Below are positions 23,961-33,154 of a stretch of DNA of 64,000 bases, piece after piece. Position 1 is the first letter of the stretch. Each line of letters opens with the position of its first letter. The DNA comes from a virus, in IMG/VR virus record IMGVR_UViG_3300020438_006740, positions 1 through 64,000 of that record; one strand, 5' to 3'. Below the pieces are notes generated by a model that worked only from the letters and a program-made list of their open reading frames with translations, was not told the origin of the DNA and did not search any database. The position numbers were made by a program, and so were the translations under genes.

Positions 23961-24293
23961 TTATTCTATTTGATCTTCTTCTATTGTCCAGTGCTCTATT
24001 TCAACTTCGTAATAGAGCGATCCATCCTTATCTTGTTTAAGCACAAGCTCTGGGCCTGCCCACTCTCCTACTAACTCTCCATTAAACTTAACCTCTAACG
24101 CCTCAATGCTTTTATGCTCTATTATTTCAATTTCATTTTCAAGCATATAATCGAGAACTTCATCTCGCTCCATTTCGTCCATAGCTTCTACATCTAGACC
24201 TATAAAATAAAATAGATCGCGCAACCACTCTTGACGTATTTCTTTTACGTCCTTTGAGTAACCAACGCGATCTGTTAAAAGTTTTATTACCAT
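23961..24293 (-). CDS. Acidic hypothetical protein (110 aa)
   Basis: An acidic, mixed alpha/beta protein (WLRDLFYFIGLDVEAMDEME, VKFNGELVGEWAGPELVLK, YYEVEIEHWTIEEDQIE). It is the first gene after a GCTAATATT element and lies directly upstream of PhoH, so the element may drive both. The family is not recognised. Confidence 0.55.
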   Translation of the reverse strand: MVIKLLTDRVGYSKDVKEIRQEWLRDLFYFIGLDVEAMDEMERDEVLDYMLENEIEIIEHKSIEALEVKFNGELVGEWAGPELVLKQDKDGSLYYEVEIEHWTIEEDQIE

Positions 24294-24308
24294 GCTACCT
24301 TATACTAC

Positions 24309-24317
24309 AATATTAGC
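24309..24317 (-). promoter_or_regulatory. GCTAATATT element upstream of the PhoH operon
   Basis: The minus strand reads AGAAGCTAATATTGTAGTATAAGG and ends 15 bases before the ATG at 24293. The following AAGG is the ribosome binding site. Confidence 0.4.
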
Positions 24318-24323
24318 TTCTAA

Positions 24324-26777
24324 TTAGTTTTGTTTGTTTATTTTAGATACTAAGATTGCTATATCAACCATTGTTTCTTTGGCCTTTCTCTTTACAATAT
24401 TTTTCATATTATTGTCAGAAATGGTCTTTCTTGTACCGCTATAATCGAAGCTATCTTCATAAAGGCTTTTGCATATAGCATAAAGACCTTCTAGGCCCGG
24501 CATCAATATAGATCCAGATTCTCTGAGGTGCCTGATTGTATAGATGAAACCTTTTACATTATCAATCTTATATGATATATCAAGAACAGCATCAAAATCG
24601 CCATCTTTTTTATTAAAATCATTAATTAGACTGTTAATTTCGTTTAAATAAATCCTTAGAGCAACAGGATCATGGGCCTGATAAGCCGACATTGCATCAA
24701 AAATTACCTCTTCTACCCGGCCTTTTATAGAGGCGGTTCTATAATCCGAGTCAAGAAGGGTCTCGTTAGCATTCAGGGTATATAGAACTGACCTAAGTCT
24801 TTCTGTAAAGCTGCTTCTAAATGACACTAACTTTGAATGATACAAAGAACTTATTAGTGAGCCAAAAAATAATTCTGTCGGTCTATAGTTAGATGGGTAA
24901 TTTGAATATGCCTGTTTTTTAAACAACCTAACGATGTCATCATAATTTATAGCGTCATACAAAAGCTGTTTTAACTCATTTCCTCTCTTTGTCTTTCGTG
25001 ACTCATCTTTAATATTGCTAAAAGACCTTGATAAGTAGAGGTAATCTATTTTTTCATCTTCTGATTCATACTCTATTGTATCAGGAAACGTTGAAGCTAG
25101 TTGTCTTCTTGAGGTTTGAAATTTTGTATGCAAGCCACAGAACCAAAGAAGATCCTCCTTGTTTTCTTGAAAATAATCGTAATACTTCCCTTTTTCATTT
25201 ATGCTTCTCATTATGCGCCTGCCTTTCTTGTTAACAAAATCATCACCAACCTTAGTGACCTTAGACATAGCATCTTCTTTTTTTATCGTATATCTTTCGT
25301 TTTCATCAACCCAAGCTATGATATCATCTTTCTCTGAGAGGTCAACCTCTTCGCCCCAACCTTTTGCCTCTTCTCTATCCTTCCAGTTTTCCAAATCTGT
25401 TTCTACAGATAGCTTGAGATTATAGTTATCTAAGGCGTTCCTCTTAATCCACTCCTCGGCCTCCTCTTTTGTTTGAAATATTTTAGGCTCCTCTAGGTGT
25501 AAGAAATCAAGACGTGTTGGCTGGGGATACCCGTATTCACCTGCGTGTAAAGCTTCATCTTCATTATCATGCTCGAAATACGACCACCAATCATTATAAA
25601 AATTATCAGTAACGGACCACGTATCTTTAAAATCATAATTTTGTAAGAAAAAATTAACCGGATCCCTCATAACCTCCAAGGTACGCTCAGGGCTCATATC
25701 TAAATCAACACCAAAAGCTTCCTCTTTTTCAAATGTATCTGACCACTTCCCACCCACCCTTGTGTATGTTGAGGGGTGAATTCTTCCTTGTTTTTCGCCT
25801 ATCCAAGCCTTAACCACTTTGATTAAGCCGGGATACTCTTCCCCAGAGGAGTATACATCACTTTCTGGCACAGCTATAGATCTTCCATCAGCAGAATCAA
25901 ATCTCTTTATGGACAGTCTTGCAAGCGGGTCATCAATATCTTGATCACTTTCATTTATAAGATAAGCTACAAATCCACCATCTGATATTTCGCAAAAAAC
26001 ATCCTTATAATGAGCGCCTTCATTCAGATTCATGCATGAAGTCCATCTTCTTCCGGTTGACATTGTAGCTATATCATCCGGCCTAATCGTTATAACTACC
26101 AGAAGATCGCCTTCTGACCCAACTCTAACTGGATCATTAAAAAAATCACTTAATTCTTCATGAATACTTTTTATTGTTTCGATAATATTTTTTATTTTAT
26201 TTTTTGCATCATTTATTTTAGCTGTGTTTTCTAAGGAAAAGTCTTCTAGATCAAGGCTAGTATCCCATTCGCCCATATAGTGATCTAAAGTTAGGTTTGG
26301 ATTGTATGTATTTGATAAAAATTTATTAAATAAGTCAATCAGGTATTTTCGAAACTCAGCGCTACTTCTAAATCGTGAAAAATACCCTAAAATGCCGGAA
26401 TTATATTCTTCTAGTGAATATGGAATTATAATATTTCTTTTTACCCACTTTGCATTTAGCTTTTCGTTGCCCCTTCGGCCATTAAAGATATCTTCATCCG
26501 ACCAATCATGTCCAGAATCAGACATATACCATTTTAAATACTCAAAAGTTTCTTTAGCATACTGACCCTTATCTATCTGACTCTTAAAAGGCAGGTAAAC
26601 TCTTTGGCCCTCCGGGAACCATGATAAAAAGGGAGTTGACCTTCTTGCTGCAGCCTGCTCTATTCTCTGCTGACTAACCGGATCTACTTCTACTGCTGCT
26701 AGCTTCTTTAAGCCTAAGGCTGCACAGAAGTGGCCTTGCTTATTGAGAAAGTTGATTAAGCTGGGTATTTTTTTCAT
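24324..26777 (-). CDS. Large hypothetical protein (817 aa)
   Basis: The start MKKIPSLINFLNKQG has AGGAG eight bases upstream. The first 30 residues resemble the recurrent N-terminal helical module. Around residues 235-330 is a compact domain with an SCMN motif (MSTGRRWTSCMNLNEGAHY, GGFVAYLINESDQD, DDPLARLSIKRF) that I have seen in other large phages but cannot name. The C-terminal 250 residues are helical. There is no Walker or nuclease motif. Size and neighbours suggest an internal virion or early-injected protein. Confidence 0.65.
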   Translation of the reverse strand: MKKIPSLINFLNKQGHFCAALGLKKLAAVEVDPVSQQRIEQAAARRSTPFLSWFPEGQRVYLPFKSQIDKGQYAKETFEYLKWYMSDSGHDWSDEDIFNGRRGNEKLNAKWVKRNIIIPYSLEEYNSGILGYFSRFRSSAEFRKYLIDLFNKFLSNTYNPNLTLDHYMGEWDTSLDLEDFSLENTAKINDAKNKIKNIIETIKSIHEELSDFFNDPVRVGSEGDLLVVITIRPDDIATMSTGRRWTSCMNLNEGAHYKDVFCEISDGGFVAYLINESDQDIDDPLARLSIKRFDSADGRSIAVPESDVYSSGEEYPGLIKVVKAWIGEKQGRIHPSTYTRVGGKWSDTFEKEEAFGVDLDMSPERTLEVMRDPVNFFLQNYDFKDTWSVTDNFYNDWWSYFEHDNEDEALHAGEYGYPQPTRLDFLHLEEPKIFQTKEEAEEWIKRNALDNYNLKLSVETDLENWKDREEAKGWGEEVDLSEKDDIIAWVDENERYTIKKEDAMSKVTKVGDDFVNKKGRRIMRSINEKGKYYDYFQENKEDLLWFCGLHTKFQTSRRQLASTFPDTIEYESEDEKIDYLYLSRSFSNIKDESRKTKRGNELKQLLYDAINYDDIVRLFKKQAYSNYPSNYRPTELFFGSLISSLYHSKLVSFRSSFTERLRSVLYTLNANETLLDSDYRTASIKGRVEEVIFDAMSAYQAHDPVALRIYLNEINSLINDFNKKDGDFDAVLDISYKIDNVKGFIYTIRHLRESGSILMPGLEGLYAICKSLYEDSFDYSGTRKTISDNNMKNIVKRKAKETMVDIAILVSKINKQN

Positions 26778-26790
26778 AGCAAACTCCTTA

Positions 26791-27852
26791 TTAAACAATC
26801 TTCTTTTTTAAATCATTAGAGCTTGAGTGAATATCGCTTCTTATATCTTGAAGCTGATTTTCAGAAATAGCAACCCATATGTATGTTTCTCCTGCTGCTA
26901 CCGCTCCAAAAGCCCTATGATTGCCGTCTCTTATTTGAACCATGTATTCGCCTAAGTCACCATCACCTGAGGCTGTAGCTTCAGAAAGTTCCTCATCCAG
27001 CCTAGCCTTTTCCTTTTCATACTCGGCTCTATCCCCCTCTTCTTCCAAGTCAAGATGTGAGAAAAATTCATCAGGATCTTTAAGATACTCATCAAGCTCC
27101 TCATCACCTGTCGTTAGAGTCCTCATACCATAATCATCTTCATAATCTAAAGATTCACGTATATCGTTAATTTCAATCTTTGTTACATTTCCATATGGGG
27201 CATACAGCGTTACCCGCTCTTCAGCGTTAACTATTTTGTTCATTACATCATTTATTTTTTCAGGATAAAAGATATTCCCCTGGATAGGATATATGTAATC
27301 TGCATCTACCCGAAGCATTTTGCCAGGCGTCCCGATCCATAAAACATTTTTACCGTAAAAAATATCTTCCTTTCTTATTTCATCCTCAATATCAGGATAG
27401 TGCCCTGAATCTTCGTAATATGGGTAAGTTTCCTTATCAATCATGTGCTCTGCACTAAAAAGAGGGCCAGATGATTGCTTTGTAATTAAAAAAGCTAACC
27501 TTTTGGACTCTTTTTTAAATCCACTTAACTTAAGCCAAGAGTAAAGACTTTTAAGCTTATTTTTGGATATTTTGAAATCAGAGTTTGCAGAGAAATCATC
27601 ATATTTTGCAGTACCATACAAAAAAACATCTTTTGATGCGCCCGCATACAGGTATTCTCCAGGATTGTTGGCAGGCTTAAATTCATTCTTATTTAAGTAA
27701 AAACTATATACCCCATAATCTTCGCCATGATATATAGACGAGGTTATTGCGTGATCTATAGCAAAACGCCTAGACATAGTAATGTAGTTGCCATAACTAA
27801 TCTTATCTAAACCTATTGGCATAGCTCTATAAAATAATTTTTTCAAAATCAT
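26791..27852 (-). CDS. Hypothetical protein with mono-ADP-ribosyltransferase-like N-terminus (353 aa)
   Basis: Residues 1-80 (ITMSRRFAIDHAITSSIYHG, YGVYSFYLNKNEF, NPGEYLYAGAS) look like an ADP-ribosyltransferase-type or similar small alpha/beta domain, but the catalytic residues cannot be placed with confidence. Residues about 100-125 again resemble the recurrent helical module (LKSLYSWLKLSGFKKESKRL). An acidic segment (DEELDEYLKDPDEFFSHLD) precedes a C-terminal beta part. It is 13 bases upstream of the 817-residue gene, so they form a pair. Confidence 0.5.
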   Translation of the reverse strand: MILKKLFYRAMPIGLDKISYGNYITMSRRFAIDHAITSSIYHGEDYGVYSFYLNKNEFKPANNPGEYLYAGASKDVFLYGTAKYDDFSANSDFKISKNKLKSLYSWLKLSGFKKESKRLAFLITKQSSGPLFSAEHMIDKETYPYYEDSGHYPDIEDEIRKEDIFYGKNVLWIGTPGKMLRVDADYIYPIQGNIFYPEKINDVMNKIVNAEERVTLYAPYGNVTKIEINDIRESLDYEDDYGMRTLTTGDEELDEYLKDPDEFFSHLDLEEEGDRAEYEKEKARLDEELSEATASGDGDLGEYMVQIRDGNHRAFGAVAAGETYIWVAISENQLQDIRSDIHSSSNDLKKKIV

Positions 27853-27870
27853 TCTCTCAAGCTATTTAAA

Positions 27871-27879
27871 AATATTAGC
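27871..27879 (-). promoter_or_regulatory. GCTAATATT element upstream of 353-aa gene
   Basis: The minus strand reads TTCAGCTAATATTTTTAAATAGC and ends 18 bases before the ATG at 27852. It lies just after the nrdB stop, so it restarts transcription between the two operons. Confidence 0.4.
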
Positions 27880-27885
27880 TGAAAG

Positions 27886-28854
27886 CTACCAGCCCCACTC
27901 TCCGTCCATTCCGGATGCATTATAGTCGGTCACACGCTTCTCAAAGAAGTTACTCATAGTGTCTCCGTTAAGCACCCAGTCAAGCCATGGTATCGGATTT
28001 TCCTTAACTCCATAATTAGGTTTTAGGCCAAGCTGAATAAGTCTGCGATCCGCAATATACCTAATATACTGCTTCATCTCTTTCACAGAAAGACCCTCTA
28101 CAGAACCTAGGGTGTACGCTAAATCAATAACCTTATCCTCAAGCTTTACTGCGGTTTTGTACATTTCATAAATAGCTTTTTTAAAATCATTATTAACTAC
28201 CCTTGGGTGTTCTTTGCAAAAAGTTCTAAAAAGCTTTGACATATACTGAACGTGAATTGTCTCATCTCTTACAGACCATTCCACGATAGTACACATTCCT
28301 TTCATTTTCCCAAACCTTTGATAATTTAAAAGCATAACAAAGGCTGAAAATAGAGACATTCCTTCATTACAAACAGATTGAGCCAGAGATAGGCCTATGC
28401 CCTTTTTCGACGAGACATTAGTGCTTTGCATAAATTCTATTTTTTCAGCCATTTGTTCATATTCCAAAAAGGCCCAATACTCTTTTTCCTGCAAACCAAG
28501 AGTATCGGTTAAGAGGGCATAGGCGCGCTGGTGAGTACCCTCTCTGTTTGCAAAGCTAAGAAGCATATTTCTTATTTCGTTATTTTTAAATATTGGAATA
28601 AATAAATCGCAGTAATTTCCGCCAACCTGAACATCTGTTTGTGTGAATAGTCTTAAGATTTGGGTTATATGCTCCTTCTCTTCTGGCTTTAAAGAGTTGC
28701 TCTTCCACTGATTAACATCTTCTTGTAATTCAGCCTCCCAGGTGCCCCAGTGAACCTTCTCGTGAGATTCTGCGGCCTCCATAGCCCAAGGGTATTGAAA
28801 TGGCTTGTAGGCCTCTGAGAGCTTGAGTAAGCCGCCTTTATTTATCCCTGACAT
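27886..28854 (-). CDS. nrdB: Ribonucleotide reductase class I small subunit
   Basis: The start MSGINKGGLLK has GGAGAG upstream and overlaps the nrdA end by 13 bases. Ferritin-like iron ligands are visible in LKPEEKEHITQILRLF, NREGTHQRAYALL (E..H), EYEQMAEKIEF and VRDETIHVQYM (E..H). At 322 residues it is somewhat short but complete. The subunit generates the radical for NrdA. Residue choice around the radical site is not judged here. Confidence 0.92.
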   Translation of the reverse strand: MSGINKGGLLKLSEAYKPFQYPWAMEAAESHEKVHWGTWEAELQEDVNQWKSNSLKPEEKEHITQILRLFTQTDVQVGGNYCDLFIPIFKNNEIRNMLLSFANREGTHQRAYALLTDTLGLQEKEYWAFLEYEQMAEKIEFMQSTNVSSKKGIGLSLAQSVCNEGMSLFSAFVMLLNYQRFGKMKGMCTIVEWSVRDETIHVQYMSKLFRTFCKEHPRVVNNDFKKAIYEMYKTAVKLEDKVIDLAYTLGSVEGLSVKEMKQYIRYIADRRLIQLGLKPNYGVKENPIPWLDWVLNGDTMSNFFEKRVTDYNASGMDGEWGW

Positions 28855-30617
28855 GATAAGCACTCTCCATCTTCATCTTCATCTGCATAATCTGCTAAAG
28901 CAACTCTTTCTACTTTTGCTGAAACTTTCTCTGGATCTACACCAGCATTTGTTCTTAAATAATATAAGGCTTTTAATCCAATTTTCCAAGCCTTTATGTG
29001 TGTCATTAAAACATAATTTTTATTTGAACCAGCTGGAAAAAACAAGTTAACGCTTTGTCCTTGACAGACAAATTCTTGTCTGTTTCCTGCGTGTTCAACC
29101 AACCATCTCTGGTCTAACTCAAAAGCTGTCTTAAACACATCCTTTTCCCAATCACTCAAGAAGTCCAAGTGCTGAACGGAACCTTGGCTTAAGATTACTG
29201 AGTTCCAAGCTTCTTCCTTTTCTTTCTCATTTAAATAATTGCCAAACACCTTTTCTAACTCTGGATTTTTTACAAGAAATGATCCAGCTCTAGTTCTATG
29301 CGTATAGGCGTTTGACTTCCAAGGCTCTGTGGTTGGGCTTGTATGAAGTATAATAGAGCTATTTGCATTTGGTGCAATCGCCAAAAGGTGAGCATTTCTT
29401 TTTCCGCTCTCTGGGCCATCTGGATAAGAACCCTTTAGAGATGCTATCCTCTCAGTTTCCTTTACAGCTCTTTCTTTAATGGTTGTAAATATTGAAATAT
29501 TCATTCCAGTTGCGAGTGCGCTCTCCCATGGAATGCTGTTTTTTTGAAGCAAATCATGAAAACCCATAGCTCCAAGCCCAATGCTGCGCTCACCCCTAGC
29601 TCCATTTACAGCTTTCCACAGCTCTTTTGGCGCATTTTGAATAAATACATCCAAAACATTATCAAGCATTCTAATTAGATCTTCAACAATTGTTGAACCC
29701 TTCCACTCATCCCATAGGGCAAGATTTAGGCTGCTAAGACAACAAACTGCAGTTCTATCTATAGCTGTTGGAAGAAAAATCTCCGAACATAGGTTTGAGC
29801 CATTTATTCTTAAGCCAAGATTTTTAAGCTCTTGCGGAAGATGCTTATTTGAAGTATCTATAAAGTGAAGATAAGGCTCTCCTGTTCGATACCTTGTTTC
29901 AATAATTCTCTGCAAAAGCTCTCTGGCAACAACAGTATCCCTTACCGATCCATCGGCGGGGTCGATTAAATCCCAATTTTCATTTGCAATAGCAGCTTTC
30001 ATAAAGTCATCTGTTATATTTACAGCATTATGCAGATTAAAACACTTTCTGTTAGGATCGCCACCAGTAGGTATTCTCATCTGCAAAAATTCAATAATAT
30101 CTGGGTGGGATATATCAAGGTAAGCCGCATAAGAGCCTTTGCGAGTTCTTCCTTGACGGTATGCATTCATATCTGCATCTACTGTCTTTAAAAACGGAAT
30201 AGGACCAGGGGCTTTATCGCTAACTGATCTTACCGAGGACCAGTGGCCACCAACACCACCACCTTTTACTGAAAGCCAGCGAAGCTCTGCAGTATGATCT
30301 ATGAGGCCTTCGAGAGAGTCATCAACCCAGGTTAAAAAACAGCTAATCGGAAGGGCTTTCCATGCGCCTCCTGGCATTGGAGCATTGCTAAGAACGGGAG
30401 AGGCGAACATAAACCACCCCTTGCTAGCATAATCATAAATTCTTTGAGCAAAAGCAAGATCCCCCTCGCAGTAAGCTATAGCTGCTCTAGCAAAAGCCTC
30501 TTGTGGTGAGTTCTCCTCAGGTAACATGTAATATTGTTTTAGCAGCGTTCTTGCAAACTCTGTTAAATCCCCATCCCTGCCTAGATCAAGAAGGATCCCG
30601 TTATATTCCATTTTCAT
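28842..30617 (-). CDS. nrdA: Ribonucleotide reductase class I large subunit
   Basis: The active-site triad NxCxE is present in GSNLCSEIFLP, the redox cysteines in LPISCFLTW and CCLSSLNLA, and a C-terminal CLSCQG pair. The sequence lacks the N-terminal ATP-cone, so allosteric overall activity control by dATP is probably absent, as in several phages. At 591 residues it is shorter than E. coli NrdA for that reason. It reduces NDPs to dNDPs for phage DNA. It lies directly downstream of the sigma-factor gene in one operon. Confidence 0.93.
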   Translation of the reverse strand: MKMEYNGILLDLGRDGDLTEFARTLLKQYYMLPEENSPQEAFARAAIAYCEGDLAFAQRIYDYASKGWFMFASPVLSNAPMPGGAWKALPISCFLTWVDDSLEGLIDHTAELRWLSVKGGGVGGHWSSVRSVSDKAPGPIPFLKTVDADMNAYRQGRTRKGSYAAYLDISHPDIIEFLQMRIPTGGDPNRKCFNLHNAVNITDDFMKAAIANENWDLIDPADGSVRDTVVARELLQRIIETRYRTGEPYLHFIDTSNKHLPQELKNLGLRINGSNLCSEIFLPTAIDRTAVCCLSSLNLALWDEWKGSTIVEDLIRMLDNVLDVFIQNAPKELWKAVNGARGERSIGLGAMGFHDLLQKNSIPWESALATGMNISIFTTIKERAVKETERIASLKGSYPDGPESGKRNAHLLAIAPNANSSIILHTSPTTEPWKSNAYTHRTRAGSFLVKNPELEKVFGNYLNEKEKEEAWNSVILSQGSVQHLDFLSDWEKDVFKTAFELDQRWLVEHAGNRQEFVCQGQSVNLFFPAGSNKNYVLMTHIKAWKIGLKALYYLRTNAGVDPEKVSAKVERVALADYADEDEDGECLSCQG

Positions 30618-30631
30618 CAATTTCCCCAGTA

Positions 30632-31201
30632 TTATTTATTTATAAAATTACGAATTTTTTTAAAATTTTCTTCTTTTATCTGTCTAACCCTTTCTGACGA
30701 TAGACCGTGTGCTGCAGCAGCCTCGACTAGCGTTTTATTCAGCAAGATCGTTTCGACAATGATTTTTAAATCCCTTCTAGACAGTGATTTTTCATTAGCC
30801 ATTAACCATTTAAAAAAATCGATTTTAAACTCAACCCACTTAAGCTCAGACTGTTTGTTTACTAAATTCTGCGTACTTAAATTATATATTTTAATAGAAT
30901 TACAAAGGTGTGCTTGTCTTTTTTCTCTGGAAATTTCGTCTCTTATTTTTGACTTTATATGCCAGTCAGCCCACCTAAAAAAATCGAAATTTTTATTAAA
31001 ATCAAACGTAATTATTGCAGTCCAAAGACCCAAGTAAGCTTCTTGCTTTAAGTCCTTTTTGTAGATAAATTTTTTTTTTATTTTTTTGAAAATAAAAAAT
31101 CTAGTCTTACTGAAGACTAGATTCATCCACTCTTTAGAATCTGAGCTTTTATTCTTTATGTAAATATCTCTAATTTCTTCGTTTGTTACAAAATTATTCA
31201 T
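30632..31201 (-). CDS. Sigma-70-like RNA polymerase factor (189 aa)
   Basis: The start MNNFVTNEEI overlaps the cyclase stop by eight bases. Region 2 is visible (KDLKQEAYLGLWTAIITFD, FFRWADWHIKSKIRDEI), as is region 4 with a helix-turn-helix (LVEAAAAHGLSSERVRQIK). The size fits a group 3/4-like factor or a phage late sigma. It probably redirects host RNA polymerase to phage promoters, and the GCTAATATT element is a candidate target. It could also be an anti-stress mimic of a host sigma factor given its neighbours. Confidence 0.78.
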   Translation of the reverse strand: MNNFVTNEEIRDIYIKNKSSDSKEWMNLVFSKTRFFIFKKIKKKFIYKKDLKQEAYLGLWTAIITFDFNKNFDFFRWADWHIKSKIRDEISREKRQAHLCNSIKIYNLSTQNLVNKQSELKWVEFKIDFFKWLMANEKSLSRRDLKIIVETILLNKTLVEAAAAHGLSSERVRQIKEENFKKIRNFINK

Positions 31202-31769
31202 CCGATGGGTCGAACTGCTCAACAAATGTTCCATTTTTCCAGGTCCTAACAACGAAGGATTCTTCAGATAGGGTAAATACCGCAATAATATCTTCTCTTG
31301 TGGAGAAAGAGGCAGCGCTAATATGTCTTGTTCCGCATCCATCTGGAACATCCAAAGATGAATCATCTACTACCAAATAGATTTTTGAGCCTATAATTTG
31401 ACCGTTTCTATTAACTATTATTGCGCCATCTGCTCCCTCCCTCATGAGGGAGGATATATCTTTTTGAAAAGATTCTTCACAGATATTTATATACTTCTGT
31501 ACCGGATTAACACCAATTTGTCTCACACCATACACGGTATGGTCATCAGATTTATCAAATGTTCCAAGAACAATTATTAATCCCGTGTTTTTTTGTTTTT
31601 TAAAAGTTTCTTTTGAAAGATCACATAAAAGTGAAAATATTTTTTTTTCTACTTTTTGAAAGTCTCTTGCTGCATTAAATTGATATGAAAAATCAATATG
31701 AGAAATCTTTCTTATAATTTCTTTACCTTGAGCGGCAACTTCAACACCCATACTGTTTTCCTCAGACAT
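31194..31769 (-). CDS. Diadenylate cyclase (DisA_N/DAC) domain protein
   Basis: The C-terminal half has the DAC core: EGADGAIIVNRNGQIIG with DGA at about 114-116, and GCGTRHISAASFS with GTRH at about 146-149, followed by AVFTLSEESFVV. The second Arg of the bacterial RHR motif is Ile, closer to archaeal DacZ-type GxRHxAAA. The family makes c-di-AMP from two ATP. The N-terminal 55 residues are a helical extension. It is coupled at both ends (TAATG from SpoVR, and an eight-base overlap into the sigma gene). Confidence 0.8.
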   Translation of the reverse strand: MSEENSMGVEVAAQGKEIIRKISHIDFSYQFNAARDFQKVEKKIFSLLCDLSKETFKKQKNTGLIIVLGTFDKSDDHTVYGVRQIGVNPVQKYINICEESFQKDISSLMREGADGAIIVNRNGQIIGSKIYLVVDDSSLDVPDGCGTRHISAASFSTREDIIAVFTLSEESFVVRTWKNGTFVEQFDPSDE

Positions 31770-33154
31770 TACCCACCAAATCCAAGCTCATCATAAGTAT
31801 AATTTATGACTTCATTATTATGAGCTATTGTTTCTAGATTTACAGGAGACTTCCAAGCCTCATAAACGTATTCCAAAACTTTTTCTACGTGTTTTGCATC
31901 CAAAGTGCCTATCTCTTTAGAGATGTGATTTAGCTGTAAAAACCCATCTTCAATACCGGTTATTACTATAAGTGGAGCACGATAATTGTAGAGATCTTTT
32001 GTCAGAGATTCTACAACCCTATCTAGATCTGTGCCAGTTACGTGTATTCCCTTATCGCCAGTGGGCGTCTGGATATCTTTATAGCTAAACAATTTTAGCT
32101 CTTCTGACAACTCTTTTGTTAGATAGTTTCTCAAGAAAGAAATATCATCCTCTGTTTCGACGACTCTGTATATTTTTTCTAACCCATTTATATCAGACTC
32201 TCCAGCCTCATAAAGCGCATCCCACCTTTCTTTTATTTCTGTAAATATTTTAAAACCTAAAAAGTAAGGATTAATATTTAGGTTATTTCCTCCTGGCTGA
32301 ACAACCTTTTCGTGTATCCCGCAAAAATCAAGGTGCTCTCCATGATTTATGCACTCTAAATCTGACATAAGATAAGCATGTATAAAGCTTGCGAATCCCT
32401 CGTTCATTATCTTGGTCATATACTGAGGATAAAAGTAATAAGACTCTTCTCTTATTATTTCCAGAACATCTGCCTGCCATGACTCTAGTTGCTTTGAGTA
32501 ATTTATTAAAAACCAAAGAATATCTTTTTCCGGATTAGGAGGGAAGTTATTCTTTGGAATAACCATCTTTTTGGACAAACTCTTTGGGTCTAAAAGATCA
32601 GAAAACTCATCTTTAGCAACATCTTTAAAATATTTCTTTTTTCTTGGGTATTTTTTACGACTTATACCCTTGTGCCAATCAATATGTTTGTCTAAAGCAA
32701 AGCCTATATCCATAACTCGCTCTACAGCATCAATTCCATATTTTTGAATGTATTCTTCGATTCTTTGTGCTCTTTCCGCAGCATGATAAACCATTTTGTT
32801 GTCAGTTTGTTTAAAGAGATAGTTATTTTTAAAAAAATGAACGTGCCCAATAACATGAGCAGCAACCATTGTGTTGGCTATATCCGAATTTGTATCAAGC
32901 AGAAATGCATAAGAAGGGTTGTTATTTAATACGACTTCATAAATTTTCGAAAAACCCATCTCGCCTTGCATTTTTTGATAATCATAAGATTGACCATAAC
33001 TCCAGTGCCTAGCTCTAGTTGGAAGGCCGTAACTCACAACCTCAAGCATAGTTTCTTGAGAAACTACTTCATAATTTATAGGATACGGATCAAGACTTAT
33101 ATTTTCAGCCATTTTCTCTAGAATCTTAATGCGCTCGCTCAAAACCTTATTCAT
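31769..33154 (-). CDS. spoVR: SpoVR/YcgB family protein
   Basis: At 461 residues it matches the SpoVR family in length. Motifs in order: PTRARHWSYGQSYDYQK, AAHVIGHVHFFKNNYLF, WWHK-type region DWHKGISRKKYPRKKKYF, SYYFYPQYMTKIMNEGFAS and NPYFLGFKIFTEIKERWD. Known members are Bacillus SpoVR, needed for spore cortex formation, and E. coli YcgB; the biochemistry is unknown. In bacteria the gene sits with prkA and DUF444, exactly as here. ATGA overlap with DUF444. Confidence 0.93.
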   Translation of the reverse strand: MNKVLSERIKILEKMAENISLDPYPINYEVVSQETMLEVVSYGLPTRARHWSYGQSYDYQKMQGEMGFSKIYEVVLNNNPSYAFLLDTNSDIANTMVAAHVIGHVHFFKNNYLFKQTDNKMVYHAAERAQRIEEYIQKYGIDAVERVMDIGFALDKHIDWHKGISRKKYPRKKKYFKDVAKDEFSDLLDPKSLSKKMVIPKNNFPPNPEKDILWFLINYSKQLESWQADVLEIIREESYYFYPQYMTKIMNEGFASFIHAYLMSDLECINHGEHLDFCGIHEKVVQPGGNNLNINPYFLGFKIFTEIKERWDALYEAGESDINGLEKIYRVVETEDDISFLRNYLTKELSEELKLFSYKDIQTPTGDKGIHVTGTDLDRVVESLTKDLYNYRAPLIVITGIEDGFLQLNHISKEIGTLDAKHVEKVLEYVYEAWKSPVNLETIAHNNEVINYTYDELGFGG

